Assembly (NCBI RefSeq): GCF_003254395.2 | Contig: NC_037646.1 | Span: 7,225,881 to 7,289,880, forward strand | DNA: 64,000 nt | From: Apis mellifera | Lineage: Eukaryota > Arthropoda > Insecta > Hymenoptera > Apidae | Direction: 5' to 3' | Shown: in pieces, positions 32,965 through 47,400 of the stretch | Layout of the letters: each line of letters starts with the position of its first letter | How positions within the stretch are numbered: the first letter of the stretch is position 1 | Position numbers and translations under genes: made by a program | The notes under the pieces: generated by a model | Database searches by the model: none | What the model was told of the DNA's origin: nothing | The model's input: only the letters and a program-made list of their open reading frames with translations

Positions 32965-35480
32965 TGTTCCTCGGGGTTGGAAGCGCGTGGAGGGTTAACG
33001 AGGACGACGCAGGCGTGGAAAGTTGGCGGAAACACGGATAAGTCGATTAACGAAGCTTTTGGATTATTCTGATAGCACGGGATGGTTCGTTTAACCGAAT
33101 GATCGTGTTCTTGGGGAGCAATATCGCCCGATTCCGCGAGAGGGAAACGTGCTCGCTTCGGAGATATTTCATTAGCGCGGTTATTCGAGGGAACAAGCGT
33201 GAAGATTTTTCTTTTTCGAGGATGGAATTTTGAAAAGAATAAACGCGAAAATAGGGGAGCTTACGAAGATTATTTCGGGGAAAGGGAAGAGAGGATATTT
33301 GAGCATTGATTCATCGAAGGATTGATTAAAATTTCTTACTAGCTAGTTAAGCAAGTTAGCAAGTTGGGAATAAAGTTCTCTTCGAGTGATAACTTTATTT
33401 AAAACACTCGACACAACATTTTATTCCAGTGGCTATTAACTGTATACAGCGGTTGACCTGTTCTTCCCTGTATAATCTCGACGTTAACGCTGCAGTTATT
33501 CGATGCTTTGAATAATAAATTAACTTGGCCGGCCAACTTATTGGGGTAACTTTTTAAAGTAACTTTATCCCTTCAACTTCAACTTTTAAAATTCTAACCT
33601 CCCCTCTCTGTATCTCTGTATCTCTCTCTGTCCAACCCTAACAAACCGGAATAACCATAAAGGAACGAGGGGGAAGATAGAATCGACGAAAAAACTTTTT
33701 GAGAAACTTTTTGACAAGAATCTGAAACACAATTTCGCGACACAGATATTAACAACCATTATTGAGTAACCAAATCGAATAAAGGGGGAAAGTTGTACCT
33801 CAATGGACGTATGGATAAAGAGGAACAACTTTCAACGAGTCTTTCTTTTCTTTTTTTTTTTTCAAAAACAGGAAGGAAGAAAATCCGGTACAAAACGTCT
33901 CACATACCAGGAGCATCGATTCCACCGGTGTTCCGCGAAGATAACGTCGAAAAATAATATTAATCCGTGAGGCGATGCATTATTCATAAGAGGAGACGCG
34001 CAGCCTGTCGCTTTATCTCCCCGACACCTCGCATATTTATACGTGGAAACGTCTCTCGCCACGTGAAGACGTAACCGAAGGAAGGGAGGAGGAGAAAAAG
34101 GAAAAGAAAAAAAGGAAGAAGGGGGGCACGTGTGTACGGCTCGGGAAAGACTGCTCGTCGCGTAACGGAGTTTCCCAGAGATTTTTAACTCGATCGCGGC
34201 CGCCTCTGACGGATCGAATAAGGGGCCGCGATTCATTCGCCCCTGTGCGTGGAGAAAGAGGGCGAATTAGGTATTCCGAGTCCCTTCTCCTGCGCGAAAA
34301 ACTCGCAACATCCGAGGGAGGGAGGATTTATTATACGTGTGAGAAAACTTCGAAACGGATTCTGCATTTCAGTTGTTATTTCGTGCATAGTAAATAAAGA
34401 AAGGTAAATAAAGAAAAGAAAAAGTTAAAATTGTTTGTAGAATTGAATAGTTTTAGGAAGAGGGGGAATTATTCGTGATATTATTTATATCTAATTGTAT
34501 CACTTTCAGTCATTTGATTTATGAATGAGAAACTATTTTTTTTTCTAATCATAACTATCTTATTCGTGATTTGTTCTAGTCTTCTTACTCATAGTTAGCC
34601 TGCTAAATGGTAATATTATTAACGAGATTATGTCTTAGAATCATGCTATTTATATATGGAATTTATATTTTATTTTTTCAGGCTCAAATCCATGTTGTTA
34701 CATGAATATTTTTCACACGTAGTATTCGTAGATGAAGCGCACGAAGAGAAAAAAATTTGGGGGCGAAATGTAAGAAATGGAATCGTGGTCGGTGGTTCGT
34801 ATTAATCGACGTTGTAATTAAACCGTGCGACCTTTAATATCCCGCCTTTGAGTGCTCGATCGAGAGATCCGACTCTTCGTTTCGTGCGTTGATTAAGCCT
34901 GCAGATCGAGTTCGATGTTTCAGAGGGTGAATTTGAAAATTCAAAAAAAATGAGAGCGAGAGATATAATTTCGAGGGATATAACGAGAGATTTCGGGGCT
35001 CGATAATTTTTAGAAAGGATTCTTTCTAACGAGATAAGATATTGAAACGCGAAAGTTTGTTCGATAGTTTCTGTTCCATCGTAGCTGATATTTATTTTAT
35101 ATCTTTCGTATTTTCGTGAACTTCAAAGTTTATGAATATGACAAATCAAATTCGAAATTTTTTTTTCAATCGACCTACCTCAACACATTAGAAAAAATGC
35201 TGCAACTTTTATTGTTTGGTAAACATGTGCTTTATCTTTGATAGTCATCTTCGTCCATTGTGAAAATTTCCTCATCTGCGAAATATCATACGAAAAAAAC
35301 GTACAGAAATTCTGATAAAATTTTAATAAAATTTTCGTTTTTTGATCGATCGAAACTTAAAAAGAAAAGCATCACGATCCCCCAATAAAATCTTAATTCT
35401 CCTCGAGAGGCAAACTCTTCCCGAATTCTCTCCCTTCGAAATCGAACACTCGACCGAATATCCTCCCCCCCAAACGAGAA
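32965..35480. other. interval with two CpG-rich patches, no supported gene
   Basis: 33080-33200 and 33890-34330 are CpG-rich; the latter includes GCGGCCGCCTC. TTGGCCGGCCAA, a 12-base palindrome, lies near 33526. 34350-34720 and 34990-35340 are A/T-rich. The 124-codon minus frame at 33862-34236 has no recognised domain. Confidence 0.4.
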
Positions 35481-36100
35481 AAAATTCTGAAAATACAAGG
35501 TTCGGCTGGCGCGGTTCGCTCGAAAATTCGATAAGAGAGGCTTCGGGTGGAACGTGGCCTGAATAATACGCGCCTAACGCCGCGAAAAAATCATCCCTAT
35601 CTAACGAGATCCCCCGCGTCTCGAGAAAAAAAGAGAAAAAGAGAGTGAGACACGCGCGCCTGCGCCTAAGTTTCTCTCTCAATGGAGAGGATTCTCGTCG
35701 ATGTAAACATAATCGAGCACATTCTCCCGAGATGTACAATCTCTGGCCAGGTAGCGTAAACAGAGGATGTATGTACACGCGTTTGTTATGCATGCTACGG
35801 ATATGCATAGCTCGGTCGAAGGATGCATATGTAATCTCGCGTGAATATGCACCGTGACGGGATCACTCGCCCTCCCCGTTCGAGGAGGAGAGCCTCGAAT
35901 TCGTGGTGCATTTTTCCGATAATCCTCCATCTCGATATTAAATTTCAAGGGACACGCGAAGGGAGGAAGGGATTCGTTTCGAAAGAAATTTCCTCCAAGA
36001 TCCTTTTCTCCCCCTCTCTCCTCTCCATTTCGAACAGGGATGGATATATCGTTGGACGGACATAACCGGATTAAAGCCATTCTTCATTCGTTCAGATCGT
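35481..36100. promoter_or_regulatory. CpG-rich patch with a TGCAT cluster
   Basis: GC-rich with ACGCGCGCCTGCGCC near 35650. Between about 35785 and 35850 the word TGCAT or ATGCA occurs repeatedly (TTATGCATGC, ATATGCATAG, GATGCATATG, ATATGCACC), which resembles half-sites for POU-type factors. Open frames on both strands (35323-36080) are uninformative. Confidence 0.25.
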
Positions 36101-39100
36101 TACTTGTGGAAGCGTGGCAGATTCTTTAGGTGGCGAGATCGGTGTGTTATTGAAGGGATTCGAGGGGAGTTTTTTGTATCGATTCGGATGGGCGGCGGTG
36201 ATCGAGAAGATTTTTGATTTATCGAGTTACGTTCTCTCTACGTCCAGGATCAGATTTTCCGGCGAACTTTTGCGGAGAACGGTCTCTTTTTCTTTGATTT
36301 TCGGAGATTTAGTGCTCTCGACAGTTTGGATTTATGAAACGAATAGGAAGGGATATTCGAGGCTTTCTTGGTCATTCCAACGGAACTAATAAAGGGTGAA
36401 TTTGCTCTTATCGTTTATAATGTGTGTAACCATAAATTACCCATTTCTGGTGAATATTATAATCGTATATATATATATATATTCAGAAAAATATGTTTTT
36501 CAATTCTCGAAGAATCAAAGAATAATGGAACGTAACAATGGAAAATGGAATTTTGATGAGACGAAACGGTCTGATACGAGAGCAAGTATTGAAAGATATA
36601 TTTTCGATTCATTCGACTCGTCTAAGAACACCGGTCTAATGAAACTGGGAAATTTTCCTTTTACTTTGCTTGAAAATTTACGTGAAAACTCGCCGGGGGA
36701 ATAGAGGAGATTTAATATTGCGATCGCGCAGCTGGCTCATCGCAGAAGTGCATTATCGTTAATGCAATTCGCGAGAGTGATAATAAAACAAACACCCCTT
36801 TCCGTTATTATGCGCCTTAAACACCGCCGACGAGAAACTCCATTCACAACGGACGCAAGAATTGATCCTAGGTTTATCCGCGATATCCGTGCAAAAATTT
36901 CAACGATTCGATCTCTTTTCCTAACTCATCCGACTCCCAAAAATGATTATCTTGACTTGAAAATATGCCAACGATTTTCGTCGCGACAAACAAGGCAATA
37001 GTTTCAACGAATTTCAACGAAAGTATTAACCGTATTATTGAATCGTATTATTATTTGAAAAATCGAACTAAAAATCTAATTAAAAAGTAACAACAATTAA
37101 GAAAAAAAATGACCAAAAAGTTCTCCAAAGAGTAAACCGTTTCCACCCCGATCTCTATTCGATTCACTATTAACCGATCCTCTACGTCGTTACAAACTCT
37201 CCAATATTCTCGAATATTAAAAAAAAAAAAATCCATTCATACTTTTTTTCTACTTTACACCCGATATCTCTCGTACAAAGGACACTCCACCGGACACGAT
37301 GCAAAGGGACAAAAGACAGAAACGTTCGAACCCAGACCAACTTTATCGAATCCTAAATCGACCGATATTAATTGATCACGTTGAACTGCGTGCAATTTCA
37401 ATGCGTCCAAAAAAACTTTCTTCCACGTGGACGCGCGAAGATCCAAAAGTTTAAGAAAAATTCACAAATCACATTTTACTCATCTATGATGATTTATTCC
37501 ACTCGATCAAGTATAAACGGTTTGTTCCATTTCTTTCACTACGTTCGCTTCACTCTTTATTTCCAAAAATAATTATCTTGTCTGTCCATCCAGGATAGTT
37601 TTATTTTATTCGAGTATCGTTCTCTCCTTCTTTCTTTCAATCGTTATTTTATTAGCTTTATTTACCCGTCTTTTTATCCTCTTCTAAACTCGATGCCAAA
37701 AGAGATCGATTTCAAAATGCGTTAATTAATTAATCTCGTCAAACTGCATGAAATTTTAACGAGTTCAAGAATTTTCCGAAATTCACGCCGCCCTTTTACG
37801 ACACGATCTCGCTGCATCAGAGAGAAGTTGAAGCAACCCTTTCCACCGCGAAAGTACATCAAAGGGACTCCACCCAAGATTCAACAGACTCGCGAAATCT
37901 TACGATCGACCCGCGATTTTTTCTTATTTTTTTTTCTCCTTTTTCTTTTCGCATCCCTTCTTTATTTTCTTGACATTTGAACGGTAATTCGAGATTCCGG
38001 GAGAAATTTTAAGGTCGAGTGGACGGCTGAAATATCCCAGCTATTGTTTCATTCGACACGATTCGGAGGGGGATGTTTTATGCACGAGTCTTGGATGAAC
38101 TTTGACTCGAGAAGAAATTTTAAATTGCAAAGGAAGTTTAAGGGGCCTTGGTTAGGAAGGGTTGAAAATCGTGATGCGAGAAAGATTCACGTGAAATTCG
38201 AATTTGCATTCTTCGTGTCGGAGGAATTTTTGCAAAGTCGAGGGAAACAGCTTCCGTCCGATTCGAATTCGAAGTTTTCCAATTAGAAGAAACGAAATTT
38301 TCGCATTTTAAGAATCGTTTCACGATTTCTTCCTCCCTCCATTGTTATCTCGTTCAAATCGATTCTGCGGTTTCGTACAAGGATCACGCGAACACGCAAT
38401 ATTCACGCCGAGATTCCTCTTATTCGTTATTTCCGTGTTTCTCCGTGCAGACGGTGATTAATGCGAAAGAATATTAAATAACGTAATAACACAGCGTTGT
38501 ACGTAGAAATCGTTCATTAGCATCAAAGAGAAATAGATAAGATACTTGATCGCAAACGCTCTGTATCTTTCTGACGAATATCTCGTGAAAAGTTTCACGC
38601 GTTAAAGCGTCTCTCTTATTTCTTGATGGCTAATTAAATGGAAGAAATCTCATGGAAAAGCTATTCTTTTCTCTTAAAATATTGCTACATTAACTGGCTC
38701 GATTTACTGCTTATCGCTTACTGTTACGCTGCTGGTCGACATTTGTGGCGTAATCTTAATAAAAGTTTAACTACACCGCCTTATGAGCTTTTTAACTTAG
38801 CAATTCGATCTTAGAGAAGATTAAGGGATCGAATCGTATGTAAATTATCATAATTCTTTACTTTATTCTCAATTTTTCCAACAGAAATATCGAAAAAATA
38901 ATTCTTCTTCATCGTATTCTTATCACAATCGACGAAATTCATGAGAATCTATTCCAATTTGTATACTCTTTCGAGGAGAAAAATGACAAAAGTTAAAAGA
39001 TCGTAGAAAAAAAGAAGAGTAATTAGTGAACAAATTTCTCTTAAGCCAGTTCTAAAATTCCATCTTTCTCAAAATACCAATCCCATCACCCCAAAACACC

Positions 39101-42100
39101 TTCATCCACAATTAATAATCCTCTTAATCCTCCAACATTCTCATTGCATAAATGCCTCCTGGATATCTTCATCCCCATTCCTTTCTTCCAACAATTCCTT
39201 CCACTTAAATATAAAATTATTCTCAGGTTCGCGCAATTTTCTTTTTACTTAAAAAAAAAAGAGCTTGCTCTCGCAAGCGTCTCGTTTCGTGCTCCGTCCC
39301 AAAGCAGCAACCCCGCTTGTTCGTCAGGGGTTGGAGATCGCGTGCAACGAGATGCAAATGAACACGTTATCGGCCGGTATTTCCAGCGCGCTAACAAGCC
39401 GGTTCGACGATAGGACGAGCGTATGATAACGCGTTTGTAACGACTAATTGAACGATAACAGGGAGTATTACAAGATTTCAGAGATCTGGCGTTGATCTAA
39501 TCGAGATACAACTGGCAATTGGCGATCACGATATAATCACGTTATAAATGTTGGGATCGGTTGGAAGAAGAGAGAAATTAGGGTTTCTTTCCTCTTCTAA
39601 ATAAATTCGAGAAATGAACTTGAAGACGCTTGAAGATAAGAAATTACGGCACAAGTTCTACATTTAACTGCTTGATAAACTACAATCAGTCACAAAAGGA
39701 AAAATTTTCTTGTATTATCATATACAAATTTTATCATATACAATATTTCGCCTATTGTAAAAGATCCGATTTAAATGAAGATTTATTTATATATGCGTAA
39801 TAAATTATTGCAATTTATCAAACGTGAGAATCAAATCTCGAATCATTTTTTTCTTGGGAAAATAAAGTGGAAATAAAAAAGGAAACGAAAATAATACAGA
39901 TATAATTTAAAAATTGGTAATTTCATCTTTTCAAATAAAATTATCGTCACGTATTTTGATAATATAACGTATCAGTGGAACATAATCCATGCAATTGCAA
40001 TGCCAATTCGAATCTGCATGTATTATACAATAAATCTCCCTTTGTGTCCTCATTATTAATTTGTTATTCACGGATCATAAGATTGAAGGAAGATTATCTC
40101 GTGTGCCACATCGTTTCTCTTCTTCTTTTTTTTTTTTTTCATTTATCATCGAGAAACTTTTAATGGACGAACGATAATTCATCTCGATGTGGAAAATACG
40201 CGATACGACCGCGATAACTAATTATGAGTTATTAGCCGTTAAGTAATATCGTTAGCAGGATCGCGGGCGTAGAAAAGTTGCACGGGATATTGTTCCGCGG
40301 GATATAATTGACACAGAAACTGCATTACCCCCCGGTTAATATTTAATTCCTTCTCTTGTCTCATTGTTGTTCCATTACGTCGATATCATTCGGCTCGCCG
40401 ATCCTTTGTAATTTTTCTATTTTCCTTTATCCTTTCTCCCCTTTCATTCTATCCGTCTTTCGTTTCGTTGTCGATCGTTCGAAATGGGATAAATAATTCT
40501 GAAATATTCGCGGAATTTAACTCCGGGGAACTTCTTTTCGAGGGAATTTCTTTCTCGAGATGGTTGATTGATGGATCAGAAGGGAAAGTTGTACGAGTAA
40601 TGATCTGAATTTGAAAGGAAGCGTGTGGATAATAAAGTGGAGGAAGTTGAGCTCTGATAAGAAAATTATCCAAAGATTAAAATACTCCTGAAATGTATTT
40701 AAAGATTGTGCGAGACATTCGAATCTATCTTCTGATCAATCATCAGACTCTTTCGATTGGATCAAATTAAAATCAAAAAATCGATTTAAATATTACAAAC
40801 TTTTTACAACGAAATTTCCAAATAACACCGTTTTAAAATAATCAATTTTTTTCTTAAACTCGAAACTCATCGCTCAACCATTACACAGTTAAACGAATCC
40901 AAAGATGAACCACAAGATCAACCCTACTCGTTTCTCAAATATCAATTTTACTTGCCATTACTCCATCTCTTACTCGCGATTCCTTGCTCCAAGGATCGGG
41001 GAAAAACTCGCAACCAACCCAACTCGTCGCCACCCAATTTAAACATCCGTCGTCTTATTTACCCCCCTTTCCCATAATTAATTCCCCCCCCCCCGTGAAC
41101 CGCGTATTAACCAGTCATAAACTCGCGATCTATCCCAAACTGTCTACCCCGAGGGAGGGACGCTTTTCCTCTCGACGGGAGATTCGTTAATCATCCCCTC
41201 GCGGAACCCGGAGGATATATATCGAGGAGGAATCGATAGTTGGCAACCGGTTTCGTGACGATCCTTCAAAAGTTTCGTGCGCACGAAATTGAGAAATTAA
41301 CTCGAGGGGATCGGTGAGATGAGGGGGATGGTTTACGGGTGGTATAGGGGATAGGATGTTGGAAGGAAGAAGGAAGCTCGTATAATTTATATCGTATCGC
41401 GAAATTTGAATCGCAAATTGTCCCAGATTAGGGCGTCGATGGGGGTTGGATAAGGGATGAAGGGATTTCTGTGTCTCGGATCGAAGGGATAAGGATGGTT
41501 TTTGGAAAATTAATGTATACACATATATATATATTTTTGTTCCTTTTCTTGTCTGTTGTGGAGGACAGAGAAAATTGTATGCAGTTTTTAAAATAAGATG
41601 TATAAAATTGTCAATTATTCTTTCTTATTTGATACATCTCACGAAAGAAAATAATAAAATTTCGTTTCAAGAAGATAGGATGAAGAATAATATGTTACTA
41701 ATTAATTGTAAATATTCATATTAATTATACTAGTGAAATTTGACAAATAAAGATTGACTAATTAAACAGGTATAGAAACTGAAAAAATATCTCTCATAAT
41801 CGTTATTTTTCTTATTTATTATTGGCTTCTTGAAAATTTTCTCTTAACATTTAATTACATTAAAAATCGCCACTCATTTATATATTTAATATTTGCCATC
41901 AGATAATTCTTATCATTTATTTATTTATTTGTTTAATTCGTATACCAATTTGAATAATGTTTACATAATTTTTAATTTATCATCGATATATATAACTAGG
42001 CAATCCAGGCAATTTTGTCCAAGTGGACTCTGTACAAAGATTCGCGTTAGATTCGGATAATACAGCGATAATTAAGAGGAATCGAGTAGAGCGAGGTTAA

Positions 42101-43080
42101 TATTGGATTTTTAATTAAACTTTGGATCGTTCTTCGCCTCTCGTGACGTGATCTCTTATGCCCTTTTGTTGCTGCTTTTTTTAAAGTTGGAATCGCGTGA
42201 GAGAATAAAGATATCGTGGTGGAGGCGAATTTAAGAATTTTAATTATGACTTGAGAGATATTTTTTTCAGTTTCTTATCTTCTATTAAAAAAAAAAAGAG
42301 AGAGAGAGAGAAAGGGAAATTTAGTTAAGAAAAAGGGAGGAGGATTTCGAATTCTTGATCAGAACTCGAATCATTATCCTCTATTATTTTTTTTTAAAAC
42401 GAATATAGGATGAAATTTAATTAAAAAGATAGACAATTTCTGAAAATGGAGGAGAAAGGGAGATAAAGGGAAGGAACTTTTAATTTTTAAGTAGGGTTTA
42501 AAATTTGCATAAAAAGTATAAATTAAATGAAATCTTTTAATTATAATTAAATCGATAACGATTCTAACGTACTAAAATTTTAATTTTCGCTTGATCTAGT
42601 AATTTTAAAAAGCAAACACTTTCTAAGAGTAAGAAAGAAGCAAGCATAAAAATCTAATTTCAAAGAATACGTGCAAATTTTCATTCTCGATTCCCTCATA
42701 ATACAACCGTTTCCATCAAACTAATTTTTCATTTGCATTAATTTTCAAAGAAAAACAAAGATCGAAAAAAAATTATAAAAAAAAAAATCTATCTATCTAT
42801 ATCTCTATCTTTTAAATTTCATACTCCATGAAATAAAAATTAACCAAATATAATTATCGTTAATAACATTTGAATTTGAAAAAAAAATGTTAATTCGCCA
42901 CTTGATGGTACGATTTAAAAAAAAAAAAAAAAGAAAAAATCCACCATCGGCAATTTTTTGTTAATTGAAAAAATTATTTGCACAACAGTTGGGCAATTAA
43001 CTCGGATTAACGCGGCGAAAATTTATGGCCTACTGTTGCACACACCCGTGTAATCGCCCCGATAATTACATTATAATTAC
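36101..43080. other. long non-coding interval, no supported gene
   Basis: GC-moderate patches lie at 36110-36320, 37780-37910, 38380-38620, 39280-39560, 40200-40350 and 40980-41480; the last contains a C9 run near 41087. Between them DNA is A/T-rich. Simple runs include (AT)n at 36470-36482, A-runs near 42290 and 42918, and TCTA repeats near 42788. Open frames up to 111 codons (41187-41522 minus) carry no motif. Confidence 0.4.
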
Positions 43081-43084
43081 GCCG

Positions 43085-43098
43085 AAAGTCGGCCGTTT

Positions 43099-43129
<31 letters not shown>

Positions 43130-44150
43130 AATGAAATTTCCACTCCATAAACTAATTTTCGAACCGTTTCGAGAACCACCGTTCCGTAATGGAATTTTAT
43201 TTATCGCGATATCGTTGTTCCATTCTTCCGCAACGATGTTCGAAAATCCACTGCCAGATAGATACACACAATGATACACATCGAATTACGAGATCCAAAT
43301 ATTGCGCAGTTATTTCATCATCGTATTGTTATTGAAAATATTCGAGCTTTAAAGTTTGGCAATTATGTAGATATTACGATTATTATTACGTCTCGGGAGG
43401 GGAGGGTTACGAGAGATTCGAAACTTGAAGAGCCACTTACTCTCCTCCGCTATTTAGCTTTAGTACGCTGCGCGATGATGATATTATTATTACTGTTTCC
43501 AAACATCCGTATTTTCTAAAAAAGAAAAAGAAAAAAAAAATGGAGAAACTTTCTTCGAATAAATAATTGCAATGGCACAATCTTTTTTTTCAACTCGACA
43601 ATCAGTTTCTTAACTATTGTATATCAACTTCTTCACAGTGTACACTTTTTCCAAGATATTAATTTCGTTATCCAACAAACACTCTCGAATATTAACAAAA
43701 CAACTCTGTTTTATCAATTCCATTGTCAGACTTAATCACATTCAACGCACAAACGAAAAAACACTTTAAACAGCAACACTCTAACTTCTTTTTCCTCTAC
43801 ACGAACAAAGAAAAAAAGAATTAACCTAATTCTTCTAAAGTATATATATATATATCTTTCACATTCCTCTCACGGTTCGAAATTCGAAAGGTAAATTCCT
43901 CGACGAAGGACGAAAGAAGCGTAATTTCCTCGAGCACGACGCACTTTCGACGCGACAGAGACAAGGACTAGACACGAAATGTCGAAACGAATCTCCTAAA
44001 CGTTTAAATTATTCGAAACGCGATGGATTACGAATCGTCAAAATACCGGCAAACACTGGCACGATCCGTAAGCAATAACTACGTCGTTAAAAGTCGACCT
44101 CCTCTGGGACACTGTTGAAAGTGAATTTACATTCGAAAATTCCACGGATA
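43085..44150. other. mixed interval, no supported gene
   Basis: Starts with an A17-type run near 43099. A short (TA)n tract lies near 43841-43854. The plus frame at 43271-43519 (82 codons) has no recognised domain. Confidence 0.4.
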
Positions 44151-44157
44151 GAGATTT

Positions 44158-44174
44158 CCGGTTCGAACCGGTTA
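44158..44174. promoter_or_regulatory. 14-bp palindrome CCGGTTCGAACCGG with an AACCGGTT site
   Basis: The palindrome is perfect at 44158-44171 and runs into AACCGGTT at 44166-44173. AACCGGTT is the published-type consensus of Grainyhead/CP2 factors in animals. Binding here is an inference. Confidence 0.3.
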
Positions 44175-44289
44175 GAACAATTGCCTCCTGTTCCGATAAA
44201 CATTTCAGAGAGCACGGCTCTCACGGCTTTCCTCGAAACACGAATTTGTTTTCGTCCTCGGCACAACGTGTAAACGCTTTGGTAAACGA

Positions 44290-44450
44290 TCATGAATTTT
44301 TAAGAATGGGGAGAGGTTGGGGAGGGAGGGGAGTCGAAATTGGTCGGCAGAGTGAATGCGAGTGGTTTTGCGGTTCGCGCGGTTGATTTTAAAAATCTGA
44401 TAACGAAGATTTTTGTTTTCGTGTCTCGTGTTTTAATATCTAATTAAGTG
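44290..44450 (+). promoter_or_regulatory. G-rich to CpG-rich block before a donor-like site
   Basis: GGGAGAGGTTGGGGAGGGAG is followed by CpG-containing sequence (GCGGTTCGCGCGGTTG) and, at 44447, ATTAA/GTGAGTTTA, a donor-like site. This could be a promoter with a first non-coding exon on the plus strand, but the exon end before the donor is not ideal. Confidence 0.15.
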
Positions 44451-44459
44451 AGTTTAATT

Positions 44460-47400
44460 TTCTATGTGTTATTCGGAAAATTTGTTGAAATTCGCATTAT
44501 TTTTTGCTTGAATCTCTTATATACACAATTATTCTTCTATTCCGTTTTTTAATAAATCAAAGTTACTTCGATAAATTATTATTTCGAAACATAATAATAA
44601 TCAGAAATAATTATAATAATGTATAGTGTCAAATGGTTTAGATTATATTAAAAGATCTACTATATAAATATAATAATATAGTTACTTACAGTAACTTTAT
44701 TCAAAATTTTCAAGTTAATGAAAAGAGTGAAAAAATTCTTTTTATTAATTCATTATTTTCGTATTGAGTATAAATAAAAGTAGAAATTATTCGAGTGAAC
44801 GAATTGTCTATCGATCGATAGAGTAAATCAATTACTGGAAAAAATAAGAAAGGTTAGCCGGAGCAACAAATAAGCGTATCAAGGATTAGACGGAAAATAC
44901 GCGGACAATTGGATTCGGTTAGGAAATCGGTCGGAATCGGCGAAACTCATGAAACGAGAAGGAAATTCGATTTGAATTTGGCCAAGTTCGTATTTGGCTG
45001 GACTAACCTGCCGATAACGAGATCTCCGAATCTGGAAGGCACGTGAAACGGACTGTACTTTCGATGGGGAATCGATACGCTTGCGAAACAAAAAAATCTT
45101 TCCAATTTTTAATACAGGGCGCCAATCTTTTAGCAATTTAACGAGTCTTATTTATAAAATCCGTTTTATCCGTTGTCTCTTTGTATAACTTTCGTCGATT
45201 CTTATTCACGCGATAGAAAAATATTTGAACTTCATCGTTTTCAAATTTTGTATTATCGTTCGTAAAATAATCGAAAGATTCGAACAGAAAGTAGATACAT
45301 TTTTTCCAAAATCTTGATTCATCGTGTAATGTTTTTTCATGGAAAAATTAACGTTCATAGAGATAAAAATTTCGATTCGAAAATTGTAAAGAAATATTTC
45401 ATTTTATATATTATTGTAATATATTCATTTTACAAATTTTAAATATATATAAACTCTACAAATAAAATAATCGGAATCAATTTTTCCACGAAAAATTAAA
45501 TTTCACCTACAAATTATTCAAATGAAAAATTTCATCACTTTCAATACTTGAATTTTCCAACTTGATAACACTTAAGATATATGTAATATTTCTATATCCT
45601 ATTCGATATGAAAATATAAAATCAAATTTATTTTTAATTTCTCTCATTCAACGCTTACCCTTTTCCTTCCACCGTTTTTCATTCGAGAAGGAAAAAACAC
45701 TCGTGTTTCGCGAAAGAATCGTTGAAAAAAAAAATACAATAAATCGCAATTAAAATTCATCTTCTGATCGGAGAGAAGAATTTTCACGTTCGATTATATT
45801 AACTCCCATAGAAAGAAAAAAAAAGAAGAAAAAGAAATAAACGCGTAATTTTTACAGGTTATCAAAATTTCCAAGTTTCACGGGAGTTGAAGAGCGGCCC
45901 TCTTGATTTTTTTCATTACAACTTCAGAGCGAAACTCTTGTTCTCGAAAACTAAACCACTCGAGCTTATCCCCCTCCTTCCTCCCCTCCCGCCGGCAGTT
46001 TAACATTTTTCTCCCCGCCAACTTTCTTCTCTCGGTCATACTTGCCCGAGTTTATTATATTATCTGTTTAACGCTTGTTCTTCTAGATTGTACAGCGTGA
46101 ACGTAATTTTCGTTCCGTTTTACGCCCACGGGGGGGCGGGGTCTTTCATTTCATTCACGCGTTTTTTACCGCTCTTCTCCGGAGAATCGAGAGTTGGAAT
46201 TTTAATTCAACGTATTTATTATTTTCCTCGAATTAAAACGTAAACGATAAATTGTTATTGTTGTCGCTATTGTCGTTGCGCGTTAAAAAATAAAACTCGA
46301 TCGAATTTTCCTTACTTTTTCTATGTGAATATACGTTTATATGAACATATAGAAATTGTAATAATTAATTATTTACAAATTAGTTCCATAAATATGTTAT
46401 TTATTATTCTAATAAAGAATTATTGTTTAAATTTGAACAGCAATTCTTCTTGAACTCGTCGCAAATTAAAAGAAAATTAATCAAGAAAAATTTTTAGATC
46501 ATAAATCGTTTGCATGTAATTTTTCTTATTAAAAATAATTTTAGATAAAGAAAATTATTATTTTTATATTTTGAAATATTAAAAATTTTGAAAAACTGAA
46601 AAATAACTTTACAGAAATCCTTTGCACTATCCTAAATTAATAAGACCTATTATTGTCACTAGAAAATTATTTTTAATTAAAATAATTTCAACTAATCTTC
46701 TTTTTTCCATATGTCGAATTTTCATATCCAAATTTCCCTCGCTCGAAAACTTGCATCCGACGAAACTTCTAAATCTCGAATATTTATCTTTTCCCTTCAG
46801 AATTCGATTTATCAAAGTTCGACGGTGTTCGTGGCGATTTGTTCATCACATATGCGAGAAAATTCCACGAGAAAACTCCATTGACGGACGATTTGCCGAT
46901 AAGAAAAGAGGAAAAGCTCGCATCCACCAGATATACTTTACAAAGGAGCAAGTTGATTTACAACAACGCGTAATTTCCATCCTGGCATTAAATTAATATT
47001 TTCCAAGCTTTTGTTCAACCCATTCCCACACAACCGAGCGGAGAAAAGAATCTTGATGAATGCGGTTCCTTTTACGGATCCCGTCCAACTATGGGCCGGC
47101 CAACTGGCCGCCGTTCTTACAATCGGCTTTTCCTCTCTCTCCCTTTCTCTATTTCATTCTCTAAGGGTAGGTGACGGTGTGTAAGTCCGGGGGGAAAGAG
47201 TTCTTTTTAAAAACGTGGGACGTGAATTCTCGTTTCGGTCAGATATTACGAGTGTTGCCTGGCCGAAATGTTATATATCGGGATGAAGAAGTGGGCCCGT
47301 TCCATGATTCAACGTCTCTAAATTTTTCCTTTAAGAAACGAGGAGTTATCGAATTTTTTGAGAAAAACGAGCGAGAATTGATGAGTTTTTTTTTTCCTTA

